The notes: generated by a model not told the origin, from the letters alone. DNA of 64,000 bases from Vombatus ursinus (GCF_900497805.2 NW_020954585.1:46279789-46343788), one strand, 5' to 3'. Shown: positions 30,876 through 41,680, numbered from the stretch's first letter. Translations and numbers: made by a program.

Positions 30876-31080
30876 TCCCTCTTCCCTCTTGATAAGATAT
30901 ATGTTCTTGCTGGGCATTTTAAATTCCTCACAATCTAGGCCCTGCCTAACTTTCTAGGCTCAATGTCATGAACCCGGTGGCAACCAGACTACCCTCGTTG
31001 CAGTTCTCCATACCCTGCCTTCCATTTCCAGTCTCTGAAAGCTGCCTGTGATCCCTGGACTTACCCTCTCTCTATATAAT
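30876..31080 (+). mobile_element. L2 LINE continuation
   Basis: 'tgctgggcattttaaattcc', 'aatctaggccctgcctaact' and 'tttctaggctc' continue the L2 copy broken by the preceding MIR. Confidence 0.75.
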
Positions 31081-31189
31081 CCCTAGCTTCTCCCAGGGCT
31101 CGTCTCCAAAGCTCAGGTGTGAAACGAAGAAGGCCATAGAGTTGAACATATGTTGGAGAGCTGGGAGAGAGTGACTCTGAGGCTTCCCT

Positions 31190-31702
31190 GTCTCATTTTT
31201 CCTTTTGTTAAGGGAACTGGAAGGGATTGTGTTGTTGTTAGTTGCTGTTGAGTTAGACCGTACTGTCCGTGGGGTTTTCCTGGCAGTGATACTGAAGTGG
31301 TTTGCCATTTCCTTCTCTAGTGGATTAAGTCAAGCAGAGGTGAAGTGACTTCCCCAGGGTCATACAGGTAGTGACTGAGGCTGGATTTCAACCCAGTTCT
31401 TCTTGAATCCCAGGTAGGTAGGTGGCACAATGAATAGAAGGTTGGGCCTGGAGTCAGGAAGACCTGAGTTCAAATGATGCCTCAGACACTTACTAGTTGT
31501 GTGACCTTGGGCATGTCACTTCACCCTATCTGGATCAGTTTCCTCATCTGTAAAATGAGCTGGAAGAGGAAATGGCAAGCTACTCTAGTATCTTTACTAA
31601 GAAAACCCCAAATGGGATCACAGAGGGTTGGACAGGACTAAAAATGCCTGAACTTTCTGACTCCAGGCCCAGTGCTCTATCCACTGAGCCACCTACCCAG
31701 CT
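31190..31702 (-). mobile_element. Mar1 CORE-SINE split by a second Mar1
   Basis: Reverse Mar1 from the Bov-B-like tail ('gaagtggtttgccatttcct') through 'cccagggtcatacaggtagt' to about 31407. It resumes at about 31650 with 'ctgactccaggcccagtgct' and 'ccactgagccacctaccca'. Confidence 0.9.
31410..31648 (+). mobile_element. Mar1 CORE-SINE nested in Mar1, opposite strand
   Basis: Complete: head 'aggtaggtggcacaatgaat', 'ctcatctgtaaaatgagctg' and tail 'aagaaaaccccaaatgggat' with 'gagggttggacaggactaaa'. Same family in the reverse direction, so the flanks form a hairpin-capable structure. Confidence 0.92.
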
Positions 31703-31704
31703 GG

Positions 31705-31900
31705 AAGAAATTTTAATGGGAGGGATTTTAGTGGTCATTTACTCCAGTCCTTCTCATTTTACAGATGAGGAAACTGAGGCTCAGATGGGTGAATTAACCT
31801 GTTCAGGGTCCAATAAGCAGTAGCTATCAGAGCTGGTGTTCACACCCGGGTTTTCTGACTACAGAGCCCAAGGTTTTTCCGGTGTACCCCGGCTGCTTCT
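31705..31900 (-). mobile_element. MIR SINE, reverse orientation
   Basis: 'tttacagatgaggaaactga', 'ttcagggtccaataagcagt' and 'cccgggttttctgactacag'. Confidence 0.8.
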
Positions 31901-32264
31901 TTAAGAGGCATGAAAATGTTCAGAAGTGCTGCCTTTCACTTATGCTTCCTATTAAGTTGGCTTGGACGATCTCTAAGGTTCCTTCTGGCTTTTACAATAG
32001 GTGAATCTACTATGTTATCACCGTGGTGACCTGTATTTTCTAGGACAATCCTGACTTCAGGAAAAAGGGAACACACTTGTGAATGAGGCTTTTTGAAAAA
32101 GGAGTGTCTTTTGTCAGACTGTGCCGAGCCTGATTTTTGGTTTAGAAAGTGTGGTCGTGGTGTTGACCTGGCTATCTCTCACCCACCTGTGTTTGTGGGG
32201 TGCCTGTGATGTACGCAGGCGTGTTAGGTGCTGTGGGGGGCTGATACAAAGCAGTAGAGAAGTG

Positions 32265-32455
32265 AAATGGAAAGAAGGCTTGATTTAGACTCAAGGGACC
32301 TGGGTTTGAGCATCTCAATGTCGGTGAAAGCCCAAGCTTTGGCCCTTACTACCTGTGTGATCTTGGGCAACTCACTTCATTTTCTGGGCCTCAGTTTCCT
32401 CATCAGTAAAAATGAGGAAATTAGACTTGATGACCTCTAAGGCCCTTTGGGGCAG
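32265..32455 (+). mobile_element. MIR SINE
   Basis: 'tgatcttgggcaactcactt', 'ggcctcagtttcctcatcag' and the variant end 'gatgacctctaaggcccttt'. Confidence 0.82.
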
Positions 32456-32489
32456 ACTGAACAACAATAATAAGGTCCCTCTAGCTCTA

Positions 32490-32960
32490 ATAGAAAGACC
32501 TAAGTTGATATCTTGCTTCTGACCTTGGTTGTGTGAAGCCGAGAAAGTCACTCAAACCTCTCAGCCTCAGTTTCCTCATCTGTAAAATGGGAATAATGAT
32601 AGCACCTACTTCACAGGATTATTGTGAGGATCAAATGAGATAACATACATAACAGCTTTGCAAAATTTGAAGTGTTATATATTGTTGAGTTGTTTTCAGT
32701 TATGACAGATTCTTTGTGACCCCTTTGGGGTTTTCTTGGCAAAGATACCGAAGTGGTTTGCCTTTTACTTCTCCAGCTCATTTTACAGTTGAGGAAACTG
32801 AGGCAAACAGGGTTAAGTGACTTGCCCAGGGTCACACAGCTAATAAGTGTCCAAGGCCAGATTTGAACTCTAGAAGATGAGTTAGCCTGGCACTCTATCC
32901 ACTGTACCACCTGGCTGCCCTTAAGTGCTATATACATGCTAACTATTATCGTAAGGAGGT
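32490..32960 (+). mobile_element. MIR SINE split by Mar1
   Basis: 'gaaagtcactcaaacctctc', 'cctcatctgtaaaatgggaa' and 'tgtgaggatcaaatgagata' run to about 32681. After the insert the MIR end resumes ('acatgctaactattatc'). Confidence 0.87.
32682..32922 (-). mobile_element. Mar1 CORE-SINE nested in MIR, with duplication
   Basis: Reverse Mar1: 'cctttggggttttcttggca', 'agtgacttgcccagggtcac' and the head 'tgtaccacctggctgccc'. It is flanked by 'aagtgttatata' (32670-32681) and 'aagtgctatata' (32923-32934), a 12-base target-site duplication with one difference. Confidence 0.93.
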
Positions 32961-32999
32961 AGATAGAATCCCTGCTCTCCAGGAATTTATAATATGAAT

Positions 33000-33310
33000 T
33001 TGACACATTCCAAGTGAGGAGCCATTGAATGGTATGGATAATAAGTGCTGTAAGAGAATAAGTGAGTTTTCACAGCAGTCAATGAAGCCTTTGTGTTGAG
33101 ATGTTGAGATTTGAGTTGGACTCTTGAAGAATGAGTGGGGCTTGAATAGGCTAAGTGGAAAGGGACAGATGCTTTGATGTGTAAACGTTTGGTGGGGAGG
33201 GGCAGGTGGGCCTGGCCTTTGGGACCTGGAATGTTCAGAGCAGACTATGGGGAGGACATCCTGAAGACTGGCCAGGCTGGAGAAGGGAGTGTATGTTGAA
33301 AAGCTAAGGA
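33000..33310 (-). mobile_element. L2 LINE body, reverse, diverged
   Basis: 'tgagttggactcttgaagaa', 'ggaatgttcagagcag' and 'ggcctttgggacc' resemble reverse L2 text but with weak matches. Confidence 0.5.
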
Positions 33311-33344
33311 TCACAGAAAGACGTTTGCTTTGAGTTGTGGATAG

Positions 33345-33560
33345 GTCCTCTGTGTATAGTGGAAAGAATACTGGCCTTGGAGACCCGAGATCAGGGTTTT
33401 CTTTTTGATTCTTACTCCTTTGTCATGTCCCTCTGATCCTTCTGAGGCTGTTTCTCCCCTGTAAAACAGAGACACACAAGCCTTACCTCATAGGATTGTT
33501 GTGAGGCCAGGCAAAGTGCTTTGTAAATGTGAGTTGTTAGTGGTAGTATTTTTGGTTTTC
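33345..33560 (+). mobile_element. MIR SINE
   Basis: 'tagtggaaagaatactggcc', 'cccctgtaaaacagagacac' and 'ggattgttgtgaggccaggc' followed by 'aaagtgctttgtaaatgtga'. Confidence 0.75.
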
Positions 33561-33839
33561 CCAATGGTAGGAATGTATTTATGGAGTCCATCACCTTCTT
33601 CTGATGGGTCCTCCTTGATACTCAGCAATTTGGGAGTTTGCCAAGGGGTTAACTGACAACCTGGCTTCGGAATGGGGGCACAGCTTGGTGAGCACTGAGC
33701 CTGAATCTGCTGAATCAGCTAACCAAGTAACCTGAGACATAACTGCTGGCCTACTTGGTTCTTGAAGTCTGAGATCTTGTTATTGTCTAGGCTTTGCATT
33801 TCACCCATCTTTGTGCACACTGAGTTCACCTAAAGGTTA

Positions 33840-34290
33840 GAAGGAAGCAAGCATTTATTAAGCGCTTGCTGAGTGCCTGGCCTCGGAGTAAGCTCTAGGG
33901 TACAAATAGAAGCAAAAAGAAAGATACTCTCTGTTTTTAAGGAACTTGCCTTCTTATTGGGAAAGACTGTATACAAAAGGGAGCAGAAAGTGGAGTGCGA
34001 AGTGGGGTGGGGAAGGTACCTATGCTGGAAAAGAGAGTCAGTATCAGGGTTAGAAGGGGAATGAAGGATGTGTGAACCTCTCCCAATGGGAGGCTCTGGG
34101 AGGGACTCATCAATGAGAGAAAGCCCTAGGTGCTGAGAAAAGTTATGGGGTGAGAAGAACCCTGAGCCTTGGAGGTGTCTGAAAGAGAGCTGGAGAGGAA
34201 TGAATAATAAATGTTTACTTGGGTTACTCTTTGGGAAGAGCTGGTAACCTCCTGGCCCAATTGTTGTTCTAGTACTGAATAGCTCATCTC
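33840..34290 (-). mobile_element. L2 LINE 3' region, reverse
   Basis: Begins 'caagcatttattaagcgctt', then 'ctctagggtacaaatagaag' and 'ttaaggaacttgccttctta'. The part after about 34080 is less certain. Confidence 0.65.
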
Positions 34291-34440
34291 CCACCTCCAT
34301 GCATTTGACCTCTTATGTTATCCCCTCCAATTAAAATTCTGTCTCCTTGAAAGCAGAGGCTATCTTGCTTTTCTATTTATATCCTTATGGCTTAGCACAG
34401 TGCTTTGCACATAGTAAAGGCTTAATAAATGTGTTTTTCC
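34290..34440 (+). mobile_element. L2 3' terminus
   Basis: 'gtctccttgaaagcagaggc', 'tagcacagtgctttgcacat' and 'agtaaaggcttaataaatgt' are the L2 end in sense orientation. Confidence 0.88.
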
Positions 34441-34499
34441 CCCATTAATTTCATTCATTCATGGGATGGACTTTCTCACCCCTGCTTCTTAGAGAATGC

Positions 34500-34722
34500 C
34501 TGTTGTTGTTTAGCACTTTTGACTCTTTATGGCCCCATTTGGGGTTTTCTTGGCAAAGATACTGGAGTGGTTTGCCGTTTCCTTCTGCAGCTCATGTTTA
34601 CAGATGAGGAAACGGAGGCAGAGTGAAGTGACTTGCCCAGGGTCACACAGCTAATAAGTTTCTGAGGCCACTTTTGAACTCAGGTCTTCCTGACTGCAGG
34701 TCCAGTACCTAGCTTCCCTTGA
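34500..34722 (-). mobile_element. Mar1 CORE-SINE, reverse
   Basis: 'tttggggttttcttggcaaa', 'gtttacagatgaggaaacgg', 'gcccagggtcacacagctaa' and a shortened head near 34715. Confidence 0.92.
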
Positions 34723-34724
34723 AA

Positions 34725-35015
34725 GCCTGACTTCCTTTAATTCTTAACTCACGAACCAACTCCTTCAGGATACCAGTCCTTTTCCTCTCCCCCAACCCAG
34801 AGGGAATGTCCTCCCTATTCCTCAGAAGATGATTTGTATTTACTTTGTATGCATTGCCTATTTAGTTATGTGTTGTTTTCCTTTTGGAGAAGGCAATCTC
34901 CTTGAAGACAAAACCTATTTGATTTTGTGTTTATTGCACTTGGAATATCTGGCAGTGGAAGGTGCTTAATGGGTGTTGGTTGGTTGGTTGAATGAATGAA
35001 TGAGTGAGTGACATA
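34725..35015 (+). mobile_element. L2 3' region
   Basis: 'aaggcaatctccttgaagac' and 'gtggaaggtgcttaatgggt', ending in a GGTT/GAAT/GAGT tetramer run as L2 3' ends often do. Confidence 0.75.
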
Positions 35016-35329
35016 AACTGCTACTGAGTTTTTACCCGCTTGGGCTTGACTGGCTGATTCAGCTAAGGAATTGTAAGGAGGAAGGTAGTGACTAGCCTGC
35101 CCTTAGGGTAGGGAGGTCTAGAGACTAATTAGGTTTTCACTAGTGTTAAAACCTGTTAGCTTCTGCTCCAGAGTTTTCTTTCCTGCTTAGAAACCTTGTG
35201 AAGAGAGTGAATCTCTTTTAGTCCTGAGAAATCACCTCTGCCCCAGCGGCTTAGGTCTACCTCCAAAACCACCTTCAAGAAACAAGCAGCAAAAACAATA
35301 CTTGTACTAGTTCCATTTTCTATTGAACT

Positions 35330-35690
35330 TTAATTCAGTTTGATTGATTAGGTATTAAGGGCCTGTTCTTTGCATGGCACTGGGCTAAATACAAGGAAAT
35401 GAAGACCCCCCCCCCCCAAACAAAACAATTCCTACCTTCTAAGAGCTTACATTTTATAGATAATTGACAAAAGTTATACAAAGTAATATGAAGAGAGGGA
35501 AATTCTCCTCCTTCCCCAGTTGTACTGAGTTGAAGAAGGTGCTTGAGATGTGTATTGAAAGAAATCAGGAGGTGAGGAAGAAATATATTCTGGGGAATTT
35601 GTTTGGGGGGGTGTGTCATTTGGGCAAAGGTCCATGGAGGTGGGAGGTAGAATGTTACTTAAGGGGAGCAGCTAGCAGTCCATTTCCTCC
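35330..35690 (-). mobile_element. L2 LINE 3' region, reverse
   Basis: 'attgattaggtattaagggc', 'cactgggctaaatacaagga' and 'taagagcttacattttatag'. Carries a C14 run at 35407-35420. Confidence 0.7.
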
Positions 35691-35729
35691 CTAATTTCTA
35701 TATTAGCCACGTTGCAAAAGAAACCCAAG

Positions 35730-36030
35730 AAAAAGAAATTAAAAAAAAAATGCTTCAATCTGTACTCAAGAGTTCATCAGTTTTCTCTTTGGAAAGTGGA
35801 TAACATTTTTTTTTTTAATCATGGATCCTTTGGAATTGTCTTGGATCATTGTTTTGGTCAGAGTAGCTAAGTCTTTCATAGTTGATCCTTGCTACAATAT
35901 TGTTGTTACCTGTGTAGAATGTTCTCTTGCTTCTGCTCACTTCACTTTGCATCAGTCCATGTAAGTTTTCCCAGGTTTTTCTCTGTAACCATCTTAAGCA
36001 AGTCAGTTTGATTGAAATGGAGATTTCATG
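35730..36030 (-). mobile_element. L1 LINE 3' end, reverse
   Basis: Reverse of the marsupial L1 end: 'cctttggaattgtcttggat', 'ctgctcacttcactttgcat' and 'cagtccatgtaagttttccc'. The minus strand translates in part to LHGLMQSEVSRSKR, a frame fragment running through this L1 3' region. Confidence 0.82.
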
Positions 36031-36049
36031 AAGGGGAGTAATATGCAAT

Positions 36050-36260
36050 AATAACAGCAATAGCTAACATTTATATAATGCTTCAAGGTTTGCGAAATCC
36101 TGTATATGGGCCTGGAAAGGTGGGTGAAAGCTATCTTATGGAGAGTTTTAAATGCCAGCCAGAGGATTTTCTATTTTATCTTAAGAGGCAGTTGGGAGTC
36201 CCAGAAGATTTTTTTTAGGTTTGTGAAGGCTAGTTCTCAAAAATCATCCTGAAGTTGGTG
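36050..36260 (-). mobile_element. MIR scrap followed by L2 body, reverse
   Basis: 36050-36110 is a MIR end ('agctaacatttatataatgc'). From 36115 'gagttttaaatgccagccag' and 'gaggattttctattttatct' is reverse L2. Confidence 0.65.
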
Positions 36261-36449
36261 TTGACCCTAAAGAAAACCCAAGTTTACAAAGATTGGGAGA
36301 AAGAGAGGATGATGCAAAAAGAAGCTTAGTCCAGAAAGACACTCATTCTTCATGGTGATTTTCCAAATCAGCAGACACTGTGTAGGTTAAGTGTGGTTCT
36401 TGCTTTCTTGACATTTCTGCCACTGCACCTTTTTAGCAGTTAGTCAGAT

Positions 36450-36735
36450 TTTAGCTAGATGGCTCAGTAGATAGAGCACTGGGCCTGCAGTCAGGAAGAC
36501 CTGACTTCAAATACAACCTCAGACATTTAATAGCTGTGTGACCCTGAGTGCGTCACTTAACTGTGGTTTGCCTCATTTTCCTCTTCTGTAAAATGAAGAG
36601 AATAACAGCACCTAACTCCCATGGTTGATATGAGGGTCAAATGACGTGATAATTGTAAAGTACTTAGCACAGTATCTGGCAGTAGTAAAAGCTACATAAA
36701 TGTTAGCTGTTATTATTATCATTATTATTATTTCC
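36450..36735 (+). mobile_element. MIR-type SINE, marsupial form, full length
   Basis: Head 'agctagatggctcagtagat', CORE 'gcgtcacttaactgtggttt', tail 'cttagcacagtatctggcag' and a (TTA)n end. Confidence 0.92.
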
Positions 36736-36984
36736 TCTTATGCTATTGGTACCCAGAAGCATTTTGAAACTTAATCAGTAGCCAATTTCCTCATCTCTAG
36801 GAGGAATATTTCTTTCCATTGTGAGTGTTGGGGAGTAGTGGGATTGAATGGAATGTGGTGGTTGTGATAACAGATAGGGAAAGCTGCTGCAATCAGGGCC
36901 ATAGTGGGTGGTGTCTTTTATGGTTCTGGAAATGAATTCCCCGAGAATGGCGATCACATCATTGATGGTGAAGAAGCCTGATGT

Positions 36985-37310
36985 GGAAAGTACCAGATTT
37001 AGTTTTGGAGGAACTGGCTTCTTGTTTCAGCTGTATCACTTACTAGCTCTCCGATTCTGGACAAGTCACTTCATCTGTCTGGGTCTCAGTATGCTCATCT
37101 GTAAAATGAGACCTTGTTGGACCAGGAGGCAGAGTGGAAAGTCCCCCCTCTGACTTTATGACCTTGGAGAAATCATTTACATTCCCTGAGCCTCCTCAGT
37201 TTCCTCTGCTGTAAAATGAGGAGGTTGGACTATATGGCCTTTGAGATCTGTTCCAATGAGGTAACCTTTATTTAAGGTTCCTTCCTGGGCTCTAAATCTA
37301 TGTTCCTTTT
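36985..37310 (+). mobile_element. Two tandem MIR SINEs
   Basis: First copy: 'ggacaagtcacttcatctgt' and 'gctcatctgtaaaatgagac'. The second begins at about 37128: 'cttggagaaatcatttacat', 'ctctgctgtaaaatgaggag' and 'ggcctttgagatctgttcc'. Confidence 0.78.
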
Positions 37311-37837
37311 ATTTGACCTGCTCATGACCTGGCCTTAAGTCATCAGGTCTGAAAATAGCCTTCGGGGCACAGCTAATGATGCAGTAAAGGAACACTGGAT
37401 TCGATCTCCTTAATACCCATTTAATTACTGCTGCCAGTAGCCTGGCACAGGTGAGCTCAAGTCCTGCACCTGGCCTGGCCCAGCCATGAAGGTGATGCCT
37501 GCTAACTGATGGATGCCCCTGTGTAAAAGAACCTTATCTACTCCTACTCTGTAAGGCCTTTGTAATGGAAAGCCCTCCCTTTAGGCCTTATCTTCTGCCA
37601 GGGAATTAGAGAAGGCCCATCTGATTTGTTTTCCCCGGTGAAGAGCCCAGAGGAGAAAGCCCAGAAAAACCATGCTGGATTCACAAACCATGGCAGCAGA
37701 AGCAAAGCGAGGTGAGGGGTGTGGGGGTGGAGGGTGAGTTGTGAGACCAAGTTAACACTAGAATAGACTCTTCCCTCTCTCTCTCAAGCCAACTCCTTGT
37801 CAAAAACCTTAGCTAGCACCGCAACACTGGCTATATC
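37311..37837. other. Intronic sequence, nothing recognised
   Basis: Unique sequence. The phrase 'ggcacagctaatgatgc' is SINE-like but isolated. No exon signature found. Confidence 0.3.
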
Positions 37838-37965
37838 TCTCTTTGTAAGGTTTGCAAAGTACTTTATATACATTATCTCATTTGATTTGATACACTATTA
37901 TTAGTGTATCATATCTGATTTGATACATTATTTCAGAAGGCAGTTTTTTTATTTCTCCTTGTAAA
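37838..37965 (-). mobile_element. MIR SINE fragment, reverse
   Basis: 'ggtttgcaaagtactttata' and 'cattatctcatttgatttga'. Contains a local duplication of the phrase 'tttgatacattatt' at 37895-37935. Confidence 0.65.
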
Positions 37966-38239
37966 GACCAGGTCTTTGAGGCATAGGGCAACTCATAGGG
38001 GAGCTGTCCTAGAAAAAGACTTGGACCGTTCAAAATTACCCACTTCCCTGCCCACCCTACCCCTGCCCCCTTCTGTCCTTGGGTCGTTTACTCTAATGCT
38101 TGCTTTTTCCCTTGGACAAGGCCAGGCGAGTGCATATTATTATATAGACTAAGAATGCTCATATAAAGCCAGCAGAGGGCACACAATAGTCCCAGATCTG
38201 TCTTTGCAGCTGTTAAACACCAATCATGCCTTTAGGACA

Positions 38240-38470
38240 ATTGCCAATGGGAACTAACATCGACAATGACGATAATGATGATAATAAGTCATATGTTTAT
38301 ACAGCCTTTCCAACTTTTCCACTCATTTTCACATCTGGGATCATTTGATCCTCACAGTCTCCCTCTAGCGAGGGAGAGTAACCTACTGTATTGTCCTCAT
38401 TTTAAGAGGAAGAAATTGGCTTAGGCAGAGGAAGGAATTTACTTAGCTAATGAATGGCATAGGCCAAAGG
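38240..38470 (-). mobile_element. MIR SINE, reverse, diverged
   Basis: 'catttgatcctcacagtctc' and 'cattttaagaggaagaaatt' with a weak CORE. Confidence 0.6.
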
Positions 38471-38504
38471 ACTTCAGCTGAGTATTTGGGATTCTGCTTC
38501 AACC

Positions 38505-38640
38505 AACCAGTCAATTAATAAACATTTATCAAGTCCCTGCATTCCAGGCATTATGCTAGAAACTTTAAATATAAATACAAAGACAAAAAATTGAGAGCCC
38601 TCGTCCTCAAAGATCTGATGTTCACTCTGAGGAGATAATA
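38505..38640 (-). mobile_element. L2 3' terminus, reverse
   Basis: 'taataaacatttatcaagtc', 'ccaggcattatgctagaaac' and 'agagccctcgtcctcaaag'. Confidence 0.8.
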
Positions 38641-38908
38641 ATTATAATAATAAGAGCCAACATTTATATTGAGCATAATATGTGCTAGCACTGGCCAAAG
38701 TGCTTTACAAATATTTCATTTGATTTTTCACAACAGCCCAAGGAGGCTACTATTATGCCCATTTTATATTTGAGGAAACTGAAGCAAATAGAAGTTAAAT
38801 GATTTGCCCAAGGTTGTGTAGCTATCAAGTGTCTGAGGCTAGATTTGAACTCAGGTCTTTATGACTCTGGGCATATCACTCTATCCACTGTGCCACTTAT
38901 CTGCCAAC
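38641..38908 (-). mobile_element. MIR-type SINE, marsupial form, full length, reverse
   Basis: 'aagtgctttacaaatatttc', 'atatttgaggaaactgaagc', 'atttgcccaaggttgtgtag' and the head 'ccactgtgccacttatctgc'. Confidence 0.9.
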
Positions 38909-38999
38909 AGCAGTGATAATGTAGATACAAATGTTCTTTATACTATGTGAGGTTACCTTCACTAAGATAAAGAAAAAGGTAGTAGAAGAGGGCTGGTAA

Positions 39000-39140
39000 G
39001 AGTATAGTGAGAAGAATACTAGATTAGGAAACCAGAGTCCTGAATTCTAGCTGTAGCTTTATCACCAGATAGCTGTGTGTATTGGAGTGTCTTTCCTTTT
39101 CTGAGTCTCATTTTCTTATCTGTCGAAAGAGGATACCAGT
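39000..39140 (+). mobile_element. MIR SINE fragment
   Basis: 'agtgagaagaatactagatt' and 'gagtctcattttcttatctg' with a diverged CORE. Confidence 0.6.
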
Positions 39141-39149
39141 CATTGATTA

Positions 39150-39705
39150 CTTCAATAGCAGTGGGTCTAGTCTGTCGCCACTCTAATCCATCCTCCATTC
39201 AGCCACTAGAGTGATTTTCCTAAAACATGGGTCCGATCATGTCACCCACCCTACTCAGGATCAAATAAAAAGTGCTTTGCTGGGCATTCAAAGCCCTTTA
39301 TAACCTAGCCCTCACCTACCTTTCCAGTTTTCTTACACCTTGTGCCAGACACTTCGATCCAGTGATACTGGCCTCCTGGCAGTTCCACAAACCAGATACT
39401 CCAACTCTCAGATCTGGTCATTTTCTCTGGTTGACTCCAAGCTTCTCCCTCCTCTGCTCTGACTACTGACCCACTTGGCTTCCTATAAGTCCCAACACAA
39501 ATCCCACCTTCTACGGGAAGTCTTCACTAACCATCTCAATTTCAGTACCTTCCCTCTTTTAATTATTTCCAATTTATCCTGTAGATAGAGCCTTCCTATA
39601 GATTTATTTGCCGTCAGATTGTAAGCTCCTTGAGGGCAGACACTGTCTTTTGCCTCTCCTGCCACAAAGTAGGCTCCTGATAAATGTTTATCCATTGATT
39701 TAGGC
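39150..39705 (+). mobile_element. L2 LINE 3' part, long sense copy
   Basis: Continuous L2 text: 'actctaatccatcctccatt', 'gtgattttcctaaaacatgg', 'attcaaagccctttataacc', 'aaatcccaccttctacggga' and the end 'gctccttgagggcagacact' plus 'ctgataaatgtttatccatt'. 5'-truncated, about 550 bases. Confidence 0.9.
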
Positions 39706-39989
39706 TGTTTGTGAGGGTTTTTGGAGGGCTTTGAGAGTGCAAAGCACTATGCAAACATAAGGTTTTCATTAAGGGTGGAGAAGGAAGGAGAGATGGGTCA
39801 GATAAAAGGAGGCCCAACCCTAATCCCCAGAGGTTCCACTTTGGGGTGATAGATGGGACAAGATCAGGACAGTCCTCTGGTTCTCTGTTGTGAAATTGTA
39901 GCAAGACACTGTAAGTCCCAGGATAGACCTGTTTTGAAATCTGTTCCCCATTATAGAAAAGAAACGCCGACCCAGATAAGCAAGGAGGA

Positions 39990-40150
39990 ACAGAAGGGGA
40001 GCTGGTTTGACTTGTGTGATCAGTTAAGGAGTAATTCTATAATGAGTTTAAACACTACCTTGGGCAAATCACTCCCCTTTCTTGAGCCTCAGTTTCCATT
40101 TGGGAAAAAGAAAAAAGAAAAAGAGGTTGGGCTAGAACTAGATCTGGGCC
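39990..40150 (+). mobile_element. MIR SINE fragment
   Basis: 'accttgggcaaatcactccc' and 'gagcctcagtttccatttgg'. Only the CORE half is recognisable. Confidence 0.6.
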
Positions 40151-40159
40151 TCCCATCTG

Positions 40160-40440
40160 GTATATCATGATCTATTGGGAACTCTGCCCCACTCATTACT
40201 TCTCTTCATTTGTTTTGTATTTATTTATCTTTATATATGTTTTCCCCCATTAGAATGTAAACTCTTTGATAGCAGGGTCTTTGCATGTACAATGCCCTAT
40301 ACATAGTGGGGCTTAATAAATGTTTATTAAATTGAATTAGCACAGTACCTGATCAAAGAATGTCAGCTGGCAGGGACCTTCCAGAATGTTTGGCAAATAG
40401 CAGGGGCTTAATAAATGTTTACTGATTGATGGGTTCCAGC
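40160..40440 (+). mobile_element. Two L2 3' ends in tandem
   Basis: First: 'ttagaatgtaaactctttga' to 'gggcttaataaatgtttatt' (ends about 40345). Second: 'aatagcaggggcttaataaa' with 'tgtttactgattgatgg' (about 40370-40432). Confidence 0.8.
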
Positions 40441-40784
40441 CCCTCCATGTTCTGTCATCCTGAGCCATTTTTGTTGCCCATATCTTTCCACAGTGGATGA
40501 AAGAATGCAAAGGTATTTATTTAGTGTTTGCTGTGTGTAAAAAATATTGGGCTCGGATTTGCCCAATGCACTGGAAGCCTTTCAGTGTTTTCGCATTCTC
40601 TGGATATTAGTACAGGATTGAGGCCATCTATCTATTTTCCTTTGTTCTTGATACTGTACTTGACCGTTTATCTCTTTCTATTTATACTTTTTCTGATGAT
40701 ATCTTTTATCTTTTATGCTACTTGTCATGAGCCAGGCATCACTGATAATATGTAGCAGCTTATATACTGATCTACACGTTTTGT
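40441..40784. other. Intronic sequence, nothing recognised
   Basis: T-rich unique sequence. No CORE, tRNA head or LINE terminus was seen. Confidence 0.3.
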
Positions 40785-41015
40785 TCAGTTGTTTTAGTCA
40801 TACTTCGTGACCCCATTTGGGGTTTTCTTGACAAAGATAACTGGAGTGGCTTGCTCTTTCCTTCTCCAGCCCATTTTACAGATGAGATAACTGAAGTGGA
40901 AAGAGTTAAGTGACTTGCTCAGGGTCACACAGCTAAGTGTCTGAGGCCAGGTTTGAACTCAGGTCTCCCTGACTCCCAGCCTGTTAGTCTATCCATTTTG
41001 TCACCTAGCTGCCAG
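40785..41015 (-). mobile_element. Mar1 CORE-SINE, reverse, near full length
   Basis: 'ccatttggggttttcttgac', 'ttttacagatgagataactg', 'tgctcagggtcacacagcta' and the head 'ttttgtcacctagctgcc'. It is followed by an L2 terminus fragment ('aggtgcttaataaatattta'). Confidence 0.92.
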
Positions 41016-41274
41016 ATTGAACAACAGATTAGGTGCTTAATAAATATTTATTGATTTTAATTGATTGTTTTTTCCAATGCCCTTGGGCATGCCTAAAGTT
41101 TTATTTATCCCAGTGCATGGTATTCCATGATTTGCAGTCCCGTAGCAGTGCTGGAAGAATATTAATGAGTTATAATAACCTTGCATTTCTAGGGTTCTGT
41201 GGACTAGGTCTTGGCTTTCATTGGCATAACATAGGGGACTTCTGAATAGGAAATCTGCAAATGCAGGCTGGCAC

Positions 41275-41600
41275 TTCTCTCTACAATTTATAAATTGCCC
41301 AGAGGTTAAGTAAGTTGCCCAGGGTTACACAGCCTGTATGTATCCAAGGTGTGACCCGAACTTGGCCCAGAGGCCTGTTCTCTGATCACTATGCCTTTCC
41401 CTACTTTTCTGTAGCACTTTTAAAAGGCTCATAAAGTACTTTTCTGGCCACAGTCTTGTGACAGATGACATCCACGTCATTACCCATTATAAATGGGTAA
41501 ATCAGGGGTCAGAGAGGTTAAAGCGTTTTCCTGTGATCACACAGCTAGAGTTAGAGATTCAGCCCAGATTCGGGTCTCCCGGCTGAGTTAAATGCTTTTC
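41275..41600 (-). mobile_element. Two MIR SINE fragments, reverse
   Basis: First at 41275-41400: 'gttgcccagggttacacagc'. Second at 41420-41600: 'tcagagaggttaaagcgttt', 'tgtgatcacacagctagagt' and 'agattcgggtctcccggctg'. Confidence 0.7.
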
Positions 41601-41680
41601 CCCAACATGAGGCCAACTATGTTGGAGAGGAGGGAAAGAATCCTGAGTGATTTCATTAGGTAGAGAGGAATAGGAAGACC

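Noticed and set aside
33830-34300. A 156-codon minus-strand frame
   Set aside because: Lies over reverse L2 sequence; not a host gene.
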